Assembly (NCBI GenBank): GCA_037951165.1
Contig: JBBDHG010000008.1
Coordinates: 9,741,501 to 9,805,500, forward strand
Direction of reading: 5' to 3'
Length of the DNA: 64,000 nucleotides
From: Lophius americanus
Lineage: Eukaryota > Chordata > Actinopteri > Lophiiformes > Lophiidae
Position numbers and translations under genes: made by a program
In this document: piece by piece, positions 11,428 through 22,417 of the stretch
How the letters are laid out: the number at the start of each line of letters is the position of its first letter
Position numbering within the stretch: the stretch's first letter is position 1
The notes under the pieces: generated by a model
What the model saw: only the letters and a program-made list of their open reading frames with translations
What the model was told of the DNA's origin: nothing
Databases searched by the model: none

Positions 11428-13413
11428 ATAGGCAGCAGTTTAACCACAGTTTAAAGTGTTTTTACATCAAGGAGTTAACAACGTTTTATAACCAGGCTGA
11501 GGTCTAGAGACAAGGTTTTTATGAGCGCTCGGTAAAGTTAAGCCTCGTTTCACTCCCCAAAAACACAGCGATAGGGAAAATCAGCTGATTCTCCTCCTCC
11601 AAAACTCAAATAAACCCGAAAGAAAAAACATTTCAATCAAGACAACTAAATATTTGTATGAGTCAAGCCCAGTCACAAGGATAAAATGTTGGCATTGCAC
11701 AGATATAAGTAGAAGTTAATTTTTTACATATCATCACTTATACAGTACATTTAACATTACACAAGAATGAGTTTGAATGGTGGACAGGAAGTGGAGGGAA
11801 AGCGGACTGCCATGTGAGAGACCCTTCAACTGGCATTTTTTAATCATCTTTCAGCAAATTATTCGTCAGATAACGGAGAGACGGAGATTAAAGACGGAGA
11901 CTAATTTAACTGAAACTTATAAACTCACATTCAGTGAAATAACTATTTTAATAGTTTAATCAACTTTGCTGAACAATGGTTAGGGAAGGTGGTCACAGGC
12001 CGAGATCCTCAAAGATCCTGCTTTACTGTGCAGCATTTGGCTCTAAATGATTTCATTAGGTTTGTTTGAGGGATCAAATGCTGTGTGCTGCACTATTGTT
12101 TAATATGGCTAAAATAAGATTTATTTTATATTTCAGACATTGCAATTATTCAAACTCTGGCTATTGCAACAGCCTTTTCTCTTGCCATAACGAGAAAGCA
12201 GAATTAATAAATGGACTCATATTAGACCCGTTTTGGCATTTTTACATTGACTCTGGCTTCAATTTCAACCAGCTATAAGGTTTTGTTCATTAAAGGCTCT
12301 TTGTGGCTTGTTAACATTTCTGACGTTTTCATCCAACATGAACCTCTGCATAGTTTGAGATTCTCAGGTTGTTGTCTTCTGTCTGTTACTAAATCCCTAT
12401 TGAAATCTGAATGATTGATACGTATGATCAAATTCCCCCGAAGCCCCAAAGGATATAGGTTGTCTATAGGTTGACATTATCACTTCTTACAGGCGTAACC
12501 GGAATAACATTAATTAATTATCTAGTTAAAACGGCACCTGTAAGTTGGTGGATGTATTAGGCAAGATGTAAACATGGAGATGCATAAGGCTCTGGGCGGA
12601 TATATATTTTTTCATATATATTTTTAACTTTATAAGTGTATTAATTTTTAATGGCCTTAAGAACGTAAGACAAAGGGAAGAGGAGGCCGTGGTTAGCTCC
12701 TATCTTAATAGTCTAAGGAAGGACAACTGGTGAAACGGGGGGATTCATGTATCTGAGGAACGAAGAACGATCTCACAGGAAAAAATACTGTTGCATAAAT
12801 TCCTGAAAAAGTTAAAGCTGCCTCTTTTTGTTTGGACCTGTCGGTCTTGATCATAGACCGGACTCTGTACTTAACTTTCTTGACTTGAGGCGTAACTTAC
12901 GACTTCATTGCAAAAACGTGAGACTTATTTATTACTTGCGAAACAATTAATTGGTCCTACCTCTGCATTGGGGTAATTAAGACAGTTTCCTGATTATGTA
13001 TAGGAAGACTTTCCCCAACACCGAAAACCTAACCGCTCTGCTTTCACCGCCATACTAAATACATTGGATTTGATTTCTCGCCTCCTGAGAGGTCAACACA
13101 TAAGTCAGACAGTAAAGTCATCACATAAAGCACACACTGTGCTGTGAGTAATGAATGTGATCATCTCCCTGACTGATAAAAGGTTTCATTTTTCTTCCAA
13201 TAAATAACAACACAAACAATGAGCCGTTTCCCACAGGAGGTGGAAACTGTTGATAATCATTCAAAAAGATTAACTTTGTGATCAGGCACAATAACCTTTA
13301 CAGAGAGAAGACAAACATTTCAAAAATACAAAATACCATGAATTAAAGGTAGAGGTTTGAATCATGCTGTTAGAAAAGTTTGAATAACTGTAAGCACGCA
13401 CACAAAAACAGAC

Positions 13414-13527
13414 CTTACTCTCTCCTTTGGATCTCCGAAGGATTCTTTGAGCCCAGAGAAGTCGGGATAGAAGTGAACGGAAGGAGAGACCACCTCCAAG
13501 AGACCCGACTGAATCTCTGCTGGAAAA
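13414..13527 (-). CDS. mgat4b: mgat4b coding exon (GLLEV...GDPKERVR segment)
   Basis: This 114-nt exon has a TGTGTCAG acceptor. It encodes L-FPAEIQSGLLEVVSPSV, then HFYPDFSGLKESFGDPKERV and ends in two bases of an Arg codon. SGLLEV-SPS, YPDF and FGDPKERVRWRTKQN are diagnostic GnT-IV sequence. Two donors are possible, AGA|GTAAGG at 13418 and AAG|GTCTGT at 13413. The second is chosen because it restores the invariant ERVRWRTK across the junction; the first would lose VR and shift the reading frame. The better-consensus GTAAGG therefore appears to be a decoy within the exon. The Leu codon is completed by the first base of this exon, in phase with the short 47-nt exon. Confidence 0.94.
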
Positions 13528-13876
13528 CTGACACAAAAAGATCATGTTGGTTCCCGACAAAGTTCCTAAGGATTATTAATTTATTAAATATCCCAATATA
13601 TATAACACCTTTTCATTCCATGACATTAAACCCAACGTTTGAGAAGAATAGATGTAAATTAATTTCTGAGTAGCTTTCCGCCAGAAGGGGTGTGCCATAA
13701 ATGAATCATGCAATAGCACCTTGGATACATGTTGTGGACATTGAAAAACACACACACACACACACACAACATTGATCAAAGGCTAACATGTACATCAGTC
13801 ACAACGCACACACATGCAGGAATGGAGAAATATGTGTTGCCATAGAAACAGCATCCCATCATGCAGGTGGACTTAC
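13528..13876 (-). other. Short mgat4b intron (349 nt)
   Basis: It separates the 47-nt and 114-nt exons and has GT-AG ends. It carries a (CA)n microsatellite at 13747-13768. Confidence 0.85.
13747..13768 (+). repeat. (CA)n microsatellite
   Basis: About eleven CA units lie inside the short intron. The minus-strand frame reading VCVCVCVF is a product of this repeat. Confidence 0.9.
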
Positions 13877-13923
13877 AGGCGCTTCATGTTGTCTGCTACA
13901 CTGCTGGCATATTGCTGGTCAGC
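13877..13923 (-). CDS. mgat4b: mgat4b short 47-nt coding exon
   Basis: This is a very short exon with a TTTTCAG acceptor and a GTAAGT-like donor (GTAAGTCC). It encodes ADQQYASSVADNMKR plus two bases of a Leu codon. Fifteen codons plus two bases fit exactly between the phase-0 end of the upstream exon and the one-base start of the next. The segment aligns with the (E)TD-QY---V--N-K--F stretch of GnT-IV that follows the VIVVL strand. It is far too short to stand out as an open reading frame; it is recognised by splice signals, phase and position. It lies 349 nt from the next exon, whereas the intron upstream of it is about 5.5 kb. Confidence 0.88.
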
Positions 13924-13976
13924 CTGAAAATAAATAACAACACAAAGAGAAAATAATAGAATTGCAGGTTTCGTGG

Positions 13977-14075
13977 TAAAGTTGTCTCCCCTTTTGTGTC
14001 CTATTGACCTGTGGGGTTCCACAGAACTATATCCTGGGCCCGCTATAGTTCTACATAAACTCTATAGCTGCTGCC
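13977..14075 (+). mobile_element. LINE (L2/CR1-type) reverse-transcriptase relic
   Basis: The frame through 14010-14060 reads CGVPQ-NY-ILGPL-stop-FYIN. This matches the reverse-transcriptase motif CGVPQGSILGPLLF of L2-clade non-LTR retrotransposons. The upstream bases (tctccccttttgtgtcc) fit the usual SSPL-C context. GS is replaced by NY, there is an in-frame TAG, and reading frame is lost downstream, so it is a short dead fragment lying antisense to mgat4b. Confidence 0.7.
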
Positions 14076-15974
14076 AGCCGGACATGTACAAGCACAAAAT
14101 TAAAAAAAAAAAAAATCGAAAGAAAGGTTACGTAGATGCCACACATATTTCTGTCTGAACTAGCAATGTCCTCTTAACCCAGTTTAATGTTAGGGTTACT
14201 TTATCTCATCTACCAGAGATTTTCACTTTGTGACAGATGCCACAATCTTAATCCAGTAAAATGAAAACAATGATCCTTCTCTCTCAATAACTTCTGTACA
14301 AACTTGCTGACAGCAACCTGGGACGAATATGTAACAGGGACATTAAGCCTGTTACAATTTTTACATGACTGCCCGATTGGAATCATTTGAGTTAACCACA
14401 ATTCATTTTCATAATTGTTGGGATCATTTCTCTTCATCTGTCTGAAAACAGCCGGATATAACAGAAATGTCATATTTCATCACCATTTCCACCATTTGGT
14501 TTTTGACTACCGCTTGTTAATGACATCATCTGGTGGCTATTTTTCTGCTACGCGACAGGAATGAAATTAGACTTAAGCACCAAAGACTGTTTGTCTCAGT
14601 AGGTGCTTAACTTTTGGATTTGCATCTTCTGACGTGAACGTCATAGATCATTTAGTGGCAAAGTCAAACATCGCAGCCCAGCTGTGCAGGCTTGTTGGCT
14701 GGATTTCTGCCCCGCAAGAAATCCCCTATAATGAATGTTAGAATGTACTGCCTTAGAGAGGAGTCAACTCAACTTAATGGTCCTTTGGGAGGATGTAGTT
14801 TCTAATAAATCACAGTGTTTAACAATGGCAGGTGTTTTTAGTATTCTATCCTCCCCAACCCACCGCGAGAACGCATTTTTTGCTTGGTTCCTAGGCAACA
14901 TGTAACAAACGCTATACGACACTTGTTCTGGTTCATCCCCAAACTTCTGTCAAGCAGAGCTCTTCATCACTCCTACAAGAACATGCACACAGATTAGACC
15001 TCAAACCCGGGACACACTGAGGTCATCTCAATTGAAGGAGTTTTTAGTGACTTTCTGATGTTATGCACACACACACTTTTCCCGCTAAAACATCAGCAAC
15101 AACTTCAGCAGTAGATCACATCAGAGACCAGCCTCTTGCCTGACCAATCAGGGCCCTAGTGTACTCCCACCGGGACCCACTCTTGTGTCTGTGAGGGTTT
15201 CTAAGAGGTCACACACATGTTTCCACCAGCTGAGCAGAGCCCCAGCCTGAGACTCTGTGGTTTGTTTTCACGTCTTCGACGTGCCAGCTGGGCGGAGCTT
15301 ACCACAGAGCTCATTGTTGAGAGCAGACGCTGTTTCTTGAGTTTCTGATACAAACACCGACAATAATCGTAGATATATTATATATTCTTGTATTTCACTC
15401 TAATCCAATGTGACCACACTCAGGGAATCAAAAGAGCCTTGAACTGGCTCTCTTTCATAATGTTTTACACAGTGAGGTGGTTGGAGATTGGAGGATGTTT
15501 CCACTGGCAGCACATGAGCAACAGCTGAAACCAGCTGAGAACAAGCTGTTTGGAGCGAGGATGACGAGTCCTGGAGGCAGTGGAGCTTTGATAAACAGTG
15601 TCCTGTGGGGAAAGTCTGGCCTTCAAACTGAAATATTTGCCCCTTGACGAAATCTGGAGTCTTGGCTTTCATAGAGCGTTACATAACCTTCCATAAACTG
15701 ACAATAACATTGAATAAAAGGAGTCTCGAAATCCAAATAAACATGATTTTGAAACCTTAAGACCTGATGAGTACAGCGAGTGTAAGTGTACTTGGTGCTG
15801 CTAATTTTGTACTTCTACTTTTGAACTTGGGACTTTCATTGGCAGTAAGATATACAAACTTTCACTCCAGCAAATGTAATTTTTATACTGTTGCGGTATT
15901 TTGGAATATTCCTGTATGCACAGAAAACAAAATGATCTTTGGGTTTGGATCTGCCCTTGGGGTCTTTCTGGTCT

Positions 15975-16140
15975 GAGGTGGCAGGTTCTCCTTGTGTTTA
16001 CGTTACCTCTAGGTGTGAATGAGAGTGTGAATTCTAGTATGTCTCTTTATGCAGGCACTGAGATGCCCAGTGTTAGCCGGGATAGGCTCCATGCCTTTCA
16101 TCACCTTGAGCAGGATAAGCTATTACAGAAAGGGTCGGCT
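15975..16140 (+). repeat. L2-like LINE/SINE 3' tail
   Basis: It contains ggcaggttctccttgtgttt, then cctctaggtgtgaatgagag, gcccagtgttagccgggata, ggctccatgcctttcatcac and cttgagcaggataagctatt. This follows the familiar fish consensus (gttctccctgtgt…aggtgtgaatgtgagtgtgaat…cagctgggataggctccag…gaggataagcggt). A more diverged copy lies at 61186-61305. Confidence 0.65.
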
Positions 16141-17529
16141 AGAATAGTTGTAGTACTCTTTACACAGAATCACAGCAGAAGATTAGACGAGACCCTGTCA
16201 ACAGAAATCCTGTTTCTTATCTCTACCTCAGATACTGTTAAAAATATTAAGTACAGAATCAAGTCAAGAGTGGGTTTTTAACACAATAACACATAACACA
16301 TGTTTATGGTCAGATATTGTGCTTATTGTCCGGACTCATCAGATATATGTGGTATTATACTTCAGAGAATTTATGTCTGGTTTGGCGTAACACGTTTATC
16401 GTCCAGTGCATAGATTAAATTCCCAAATTCAGCAGTGACAATGGTCATGAAAGGCCGAGCTCTTTAATTATAAACATTGCAACTGTGCTTATGGCGAGTT
16501 TGATTTATGTTTTTCATCAGTTTTACAGCCTTGTTTGAACTTTGACCTTGTTACTGTTACTCTTGGCTATTGCTTTGAGGTGGGACACTGAGCTGCCCAG
16601 AGGGGGGAGGATTGAGTTATCTGAAAGCTGTCTAGTTTTGGTCATATATGGAGAAAGGGTCGACAATGGGACCTAATTATGTAAGTCTGTGGGATCAGAC
16701 ACAGGTTAGTTAATGATGTTACAGAGTAACAGAAATGGCTGCCTTTAGTCTAGAGATCTGAGCCAATCAGAATAATAAAAACCCACTCCCCCTACCCTTA
16801 AATGGTAATGAGATGTCCTCCCTCGCCCGAGGTTACGTTTGCCCTGAGAGCTGAACACGCTGAAAACATGCAAATAGACAAAATACGTCACAAAAGTTGT
16901 TTGCGTGACGAACTCTCAGGCCATTTGTCATCTTGAGATATTTCCGCAAACACACTGTTTGCAATTTCTCTGCTGGTGGATAATTACTGAACCGGAAATA
17001 TAACGCACCTTATTCCTACTGATGTTCTGGCTTGAATCTTTGAGATGTTCACGTGTTGAAGTAAAGACTCATGACATTGTGTCTCAGCGAGGTTTGCTTT
17101 GCAAATAAGGAGGCAAAAGCCCTTTCATCTTTCAAAGTGGAGAAATGTGTAACATGAATTTTACATATCTGACTGACAGAGAAGAAGAACATATGAGGTA
17201 ACTCAAACTCCTGTAGATCCACAACACACCCTTAGGATCTACGCTGCCACTCGGCTTCTCAACAAAGAACCCCACCTTCAGTCTAACTTTATTTGTAAAC
17301 TGTGTTTTATCCTTTTTCGTGTGTGGTGTGTTTCTCTGAAGCTTTGGTTCTGCTTCTTGGTTCCTCGCTGTATCTCTAACATTTGTGGGGTGTAAATCTG
17401 GTAAGCAGCTAGATGGGTCAGGCTGAGTCCTGGGTCTTGCACCAGGGGACTGAATGTGAGCTGATGCTGAACCCAAACATGGCTGGTTAAGCCAGAATTT
17501 TTGTGGGCTGCTAAAAAAACAACAACCTT

Positions 17530-17870
17530 TGTTGTCGTCCCCGACAGCAAGGGTATATCCCCGAGAAACCCCAAATCCCCTTTATTGTAAAAGCAATCCC
17601 CCTGATTTAACCTCTCAAATTAAATATGAAGTTATTTCCACAGGATTTTTAGTAAAACAATTAAAGTAAGGCTCCCTGAAGTGATCAAAATGGGAACAAA
17701 TTCGATTAAAATATGATATAAAGAAGACGGATTTCCTCAAGTCGATTCATATGCACCAAATTTGAAGTAAGTTGGACCAAAACGCTGAGAAATTATTTAC
17801 TGAAAACTTTTGAGGTAAATCTCCCCTTAGTGTCAGAAATACATAACCGACTGTTCCTGAAATCACTCCA
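17530..17870 (+). repeat. Interspersed repeat family A copy
   Basis: It has gcaagggtatatccccgaga, aaccccaaatcccctttatt, gattcatatgcaccaaattt, gctgagaaattatttactga and aaacttttgaggtaaatctc in the same order as 8040-8460. It lacks the 3' third. Confidence 0.6.
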
Positions 17871-17944
17871 CTTCTTCCTTAAACTCGCCACATTGTGATG
17901 CCAGCGTTCCAAGCCGCTTCTAATTTCTTTCCTGCGGTTTTTCC

Positions 17945-18025
17945 TTAATCTTGCTCACAAACAGACAAACAGACAAACAAACATGGGTGAAACAGAACCT
18001 CCTCCCTTGGCAGAGGTAATAACAC
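17945..18025 (-). repeat. Interspersed repeat family B fragment
   Basis: The reverse complement reads attacctctgccaagggagg, then aggttctgtttcacccatgt and ttgtttgtctgtttgtctgt. This is the family-B start (tctgccaaggaggtt…tttgtttgtctg). Confidence 0.6.
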
Positions 18026-18559
18026 TAAGTCAAATTCTAAGATGAAAAAACAAAATCCCATTCCATTGTTAGTCAAGATAAACCACACGGATAAAATAAT
18101 AATTTCTCCGCCTAAGTAATGTTTTTCCCGTTTCTCCAATCAAAAGGAAAAATATTTATTTCTGAATCCTGAGAATTACGCCACTGAATTAAATATTAAA
18201 AGAGTGGAAAACAACTAAACACCCAGATTTAGAAAAGTGGAAAAGCACTATTAAGGAAGTGAAATTCATGGAGATAGTGACTCACAAAATAAGGAATATG
18301 GAAGATGTGTTTCAGCGGAAGTGGATTATAGACGATGGGAAACTAAAACTACATCATAAACATGTACGTTAAGATGAAAAAACCTTTCTCTTCCCTTTTT
18401 TTATTTATTTAAATATTAATTTATTTTATTTTTATCTTTCTCCTTACCCCATTTTTACCCTTAAGGTAAAAACCGGCAATTCAAAGTCGGATCTGTACAA
18501 ATGAACACAGGAAAAGATTAATTTTTCTTTCTGGGTGAGTGAACTTAAACTATGTATAG

Positions 18560-18745
18560 ATTTAAATGAATGTGAAAATATATTTACAGTTGTATATATT
18601 TATATATACAGGGGTATATAAAGGGATAAACATGTATGTGCATATGTGTGGATGAGTGTATATAAGTGGATATGTTGTTATAAATTGGTATATGTAAGGA
18701 TATCTGGACATATGCTGAGATATGCATTCAATACATGTAAGTAGG
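18560..18745 (+). repeat. Degenerate AT/GTAT-rich tandem tract
   Basis: There are repeated variants of ggatatgt, gtatat and tgtatata with no fixed period. The minus-strand frame rich in Y, I, T, H and P comes from this composition. Confidence 0.5.
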
Positions 18746-19376
18746 GATAGTACCAAAAATATGCTTCATTTAATTCTCCTTTTTTCTTTCCTTCTCGTTC
18801 TCGTTTGTAAACAACAGACACACAGGACGGAAACAATCCTATAATCCCCCCTCACTTTGTTCTTGGTGGGGAAGAAGATTTGCATCCTCATACGGGACCA
18901 GTGGGCTTAGAGCTTAGAGACAGGAAGTCAGACATTAGTGAGAGATGGATTTACATGAAGTTGGTCTGGGCATGAGATTTGACAAGAACAGAAGACATAA
19001 TGAAGGTTAACAGAACAAAGGAGGAACTGCAGCAGAGGCGGTCTAAAGTTCACCTTCATCACTGTTACAGCAACAAACACACAAACACACACACAAACAC
19101 CGACAAACGCACTGATGTGACGTAAATGACAGGATTCACACACATCACACCTTCATTCACATCTTAAATATTTTAGACACATGTCATCATCGTCTTCCTT
19201 GCAGCGGTTTGAGGTTAGCATTTGCAAAGACGCTAAACACTGACATTATCACTGACACACACTGTGTCTGTGTTGTTGATCATTAGCTAAAGCATTGACC
19301 TTTAGAAAAGCATCAGCTGAAACACGTGAATTAATACACACTGACCAGTTATTCACACCCAAGCACACACACTGAC

Positions 19377-19510
19377 CTCCGCGACCAAGACGACGATGAC
19401 ACAGTCCTCCTTCTCTGCGGCACTGAGCTCTGACATCAGAGAGCTGAGTGTGTCGGTCAGGTAGGAGTGCACCTCTCTCTTCACGCTGGGAACCCCCATA
19501 ACTATAGAGA
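19377..19510 (-). CDS. mgat4b: mgat4b coding exon (start of GT54 catalytic fold)
   Basis: This 134-nt exon has acceptor TTTTTTCTAG and donor GTCAGT. Its first two bases complete a Val codon, giving V-SIVMGVPSVKREVHSYL, then TDTLSSLMSELSAAEKEDC and VIVVLVAE. VMGVPSVKREV-SYL and the hydrophobic strand VIVVL-AE are very characteristic of GnT-IV and correspond to the first beta strand and helix of its nucleotide-sugar-binding fold. HSYLTDTL is closer to remembered MGAT4B than to MGAT4A. The exon ends on a codon boundary, matching the next exon. A second in-line AG lies six bases downstream of the chosen acceptor (TATAG), but using it would remove two conserved residues and change the phase, so the upstream AG is preferred. 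Confidence 0.95.
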
Positions 19511-19971
19511 CTAGAAAAAAAACATGCAAAACAGGGGAAATTTAAAGTACACTGCTCCTTTAACACCACGAAGGAACAGATGTAGGAGAGGCTGTAGAGA
19601 AAGCAAAAAGAAAGTGATGGATATTATTGTGAAGGAAGATATAAACAAATGGCAAATCAGCAAGTAGACACAGCCCGTGGTTACAGAGGTCTGGAGTGTT
19701 TATAAGAATGGTGGAGAGAAGTCAGGTAGTTTAGGAGGCAATGGAAGGGGGACCGGCCAAGCACATACACACATCCAGCAGGTAGATTAGAGACCTGGGA
19801 TTGTAACATGGTCTCAGTAAACACTATTATGCAGCAGAAAGTTCTGGAACACACTTCCAAAATTCCAGCTTGTACATAAGGCTGAGACTCGAAAAGGGTC
19901 CCAGTACACACACACATGCACACACATGCACACACACACAAAAACATACATAGATATTTCATGAGATAAAG

Positions 19972-19991
19972 CTCCTATTTGGAAATAGGAG
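19972..19991. other. Perfect 9-bp hairpin
   Basis: CTCCTATTT is followed by GG and then AAATAGGAG. It is a compact inverted repeat with a 2-nt loop just after a CA-rich tract. No function is inferred. Confidence 0.7.
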
Positions 19992-21222
19992 TCAATTTTT
20001 TAAATTTGACATACTGTTTCGGCATATTGATACGCATATGTTTTGTGATATACTGGAAGAAATTGCATATTACATGAACTGTTCAAACTATTTGTCATGC
20101 TTTATGATAAATGTCTCAAAAATAAGAGAAAAATCCGTTCTTTATCCCTAAATTCCTTAAGTATAGTTAATTAAAAAACTTTACTCTGAAGATGTAAACT
20201 TTTCATAACTTCTGTCTTAGTCTCATCATACCTATATGATATTATTATTACTCCAGATAAGATCTCAGAGTCACCTGACTCAAGGAAGGTAATTAAGGTG
20301 AGGTCATAGAGCTTTAATCATAGCCCTGGAATCTTTGTTATTTATATTCTGTGTGAAGTTTGATTTATATATCCCGCCAAAGTAATTTAGTAACGTTTAT
20401 TTCTTGATACTATCCTTGAGTTCAAGGATAGAGACGACTGAATAATATATGTTAGCAAGTTCTGACAGTTACACTTGGATCTTTCAACTATTGAAAACTG
20501 CCGTGTTTTTATCAGATGTTCCAAAATGTTATCACACTTTTGTTAAATGTTGATAAATTCCTTCAGCGCCATTGTAATGCATCAAAGTTCCAAACGTCAC
20601 ATAAAGCAGCTTTTAAGACACACTGATTTTTTAAACACACAGTTGGTACTGAGGGGGTAGTTTAAGGGCGTCAGAAGAATATCACATCCTACTATGGGGA
20701 AGGTATGGGCCCTACTGTCTCTGCCTGTGATTGGCTTACCCTAACCATGAAACCCAATCAACCAAGGCAGCAAGTACAACTCAATAAGTGGCACAATAGG
20801 TGTTCAACATGGCAGGATGCAGAAGTTAGTGGTGAAGGAGTGTGTGTCTCTGTGGAAAGGGACAATATGAGAGGATACTGGAAATGTTTGCAGGAAATAT
20901 AAAGAGCCAACACCTAATTCAAGGCCAAGGATTTGTGTAAGTTCCCAGGTGTATAATACCAGCAAATACATAAAGTTGGATAGTACAAATAGCCAGAGGG
21001 TTGTTCAGGGGGTTTGGGAGTGCGTGATACTGCCAGCAACTACACAAAACCATTGGTAAATCCATTATAATGGGATTGAGCACTGATTCCAGCAAATAAA
21101 AACAGCCAGTGGATAGTTTACGTGCCCAGAGATCGTAAAGCATCAACCTTTTATTTGGTCCCCCTTTAATCGTGTTTTGTTTGATATCAGTCTGACTCAA
21201 GGTAAAACCAATGTAACAAACA

Positions 21223-21234
21223 GACACACACACG

Positions 21235-21287
<53 letters not shown>

Positions 21288-21309
21288 ACGCACACACACA
21301 CGCACACGC
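21223..21309 (+). repeat. (CA)n/(CGCA) microsatellite
   Basis: This is a nearly pure CA array with interspersed CG-containing units (gctcacac, cgcacacgcacacg). It is the first of four or five CA arrays within 800 bp. Confidence 0.95.
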
Positions 21310-21317
21310 TAATACAA

Positions 21318-21630
21318 ACACATGTATATAAAAAAAAAACTGTGTTTGATCTGTGACATTTCAATAACTAAAAATATAAATCGGATTTGTAACATGCACA
21401 AACACATGCAGCAACACAAGCAGCCGCACTCACACACACATACAAACACACATACATACATACACACAACCTGGACTTATATCAGTACCATACATTTATA
21501 GCATACAGGAAAAACAAACACTGTGTCATGTCTGCGGTGTTTCAATGACTAAACATATACATCTGATTTGTTACATACAAAAAAAACACAAGCAGTCACA
21601 CACACATAAACACACACACACACACACACA
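21318..21630 (+). repeat. Tandem duplication (period about 180 bp) with CA-rich ends
   Basis: Unit 1 has actgtgtttgatctgtgaca, then tttcaataactaaaaatata, aatcggatttgtaacatgca, aagcagccgcactcacacac. Unit 2 has actgtgtcatgtctgcggtg, then tttcaatgactaaacatata, catctgatttgttacataca and aagcagtcacacacacataa. The order and spacing are conserved, with clear divergence. Confidence 0.7.
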
Positions 21631-21770
21631 GGCACAGATAAATTTAAACACGTTTGTTGTTCTGTTTCTTCTCATGGTTTTATCTCTCCGTCCTTTGGGG
21701 CACAATGAAGCAAATTTCAGCTGACTAACCTGTTTTACACAAAGTGCATCATAAATACATTTGACTTAAC

Positions 21771-21836
21771 AGACACACAATACACACACACACACACATA
21801 TATGGAAGGAGAGAGAGAGACAGAGAGAGAGAGAGA
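21771..21836 (+). repeat. (CA)n followed by (GA)n
   Basis: Acacacaatacacacacaca is followed by a short tatatgg spacer and then a gagagagagaca/gagagaga run. Confidence 0.85.
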
Positions 21837-21972
21837 TGAAGAAATATCTGGCTTTTTCTGATGTGATTGTGCTTTCTGGTTATATCTGTATTTATGCCCT
21901 CTGTTTGCAGCATGCTTGTCAGGAAATGGTTCACTAAGCAGAAAAAATACTTAGCAAATAAATTAGACTTGA

Positions 21973-22013
21973 CACACACACACACACACACACACGCACG
22001 CGCACACACACAC
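21973..22013 (+). repeat. (CA)n microsatellite with CG interruptions
   Basis: A CA array is interrupted by cgcacgcg. It ends before the GC-richer stretch at 22015-22160, where no feature was recognised. Confidence 0.9.
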
Positions 22014-22273
22014 GACCTTGGTCTATCCTGGTTGGCTGTTTAATGTGAGGGGGCTGCGTTAGCTGTTTCCCCGGGGAAGGTGCATTGTGCCCTGGTTTCC
22101 TGTTCTGTTAGGAGCCCCGGGCTCCTCCGGTGGAGTCTATGTCTGTGTATGTGTGAGGTGATCTCAGCCTTTAAGCACACTGTGCAAACCAGAATTTTCT
22201 TCCTGCTATTAATCGACTATAATAAATGGGGATATTTTTTTATCTTTTAACAAAGAACAGTCCAAGGTTTTAC

Positions 22274-22417
22274 CTCCGGTGCGTCCCTGTCCAACGTGCA
22301 CGGCAGGCAGCAGGCTGTCCTCTCTGTTCAGGAGGTGAGGAAGATGATGGAAGATGGAAGGGAGCTGCAGGACGTTTTTACTGCTGCTCACGTTCCATAA
22401 CTTCAGTCTGGTCTCCT
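22274..22417 (-). CDS. mgat4b: mgat4b coding exon (stem to catalytic-domain junction)
   Basis: This 144-nt exon has a TTTCCAG acceptor and a GTAAAA donor. Its phases match both neighbours: one base comes from the upstream exon and one base is left for the downstream exon. The product begins EETRLKLWNVSSSKNVLQLP, continues through SIFHHLPHLL, and ends HVGQGRTG. The phrases P-x-FHHLPHLL and VGQGRTG are hallmarks of GnT-IVa/b at the start of the GT54 catalytic domain. NVS in the linker is a potential N-glycosylation site. The intron to the upstream exon is short (22418-22899), and the one downstream is about 2.8 kb. GQGRTG favours the A/B paralogues over the more divergent MGAT4C and MGAT4D; I assign B from the whole exon set. 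Confidence 0.94.

Larger units (their letters stand above)
5972..13413 (-). other. mgat4b intron (about 7.4 kb), repeat-rich
   Basis: This intron has GT-AG boundaries that restore ERVRWRTK across the splice. It contains dispersed repeats (duplicated block at 6133-6211 and 7131-7208, family B near 7235-7345, a SINE tail at 7838-7962, family A at 8040-8650, MITE-like ends near 9328 and 10900) and a polypyrimidine tract at 11371-11427. Between about 11430 and 13280 I see nothing but AT-rich unique-looking sequence. Confidence 0.75.
13924..19376 (-). other. mgat4b intron (about 5.5 kb)
   Basis: The flanking exons are both phase 0 at this junction (…VAE | ADQQY…). The intron contains a LINE reverse-transcriptase relic at 13977-14075, an L2-like 3' tail near 15975-16140, family A at 17530-17870, family B at 17945-18025, an AT-rich degenerate tandem tract at 18560-18745 and short CA runs near 19078. 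The stretch 14080-15970 shows no recognisable feature beyond an unremarkable 90-codon minus-strand frame (15672-15400). Confidence 0.7.
19511..22273 (-). other. mgat4b intron (about 2.8 kb), microsatellite-rich
   Basis: It lies between the GQGRTG exon and the V-SIVMGVPS exon and has GT-AG ends. It contains a small hairpin at 19972-19991, another at about 20410-20431, and the dense CA-rich cluster at 21223-22015. No further exon is needed or seen. Confidence 0.8.

Noticed and set aside
12066..12278. Plus-strand frame with SGYCNSLFS as a LINE reverse-transcriptase relic
   Set aside because: The match to LDYCNSLF is only a few residues and the neighbouring sequence gives no further reverse-transcriptase motifs in any frame.
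13282..13560. 92-codon minus-strand frame over an mgat4b exon
   Set aside because: It is the wrong frame across a real exon; the spliced frame gives FPAEIQSGLLEV.
15400..15672. 90-codon minus-strand frame in an mgat4b intron
   Set aside because: It is not flanked by usable splice sites that preserve the VAE-ADQQY junction, and the product has no recognisable domain.
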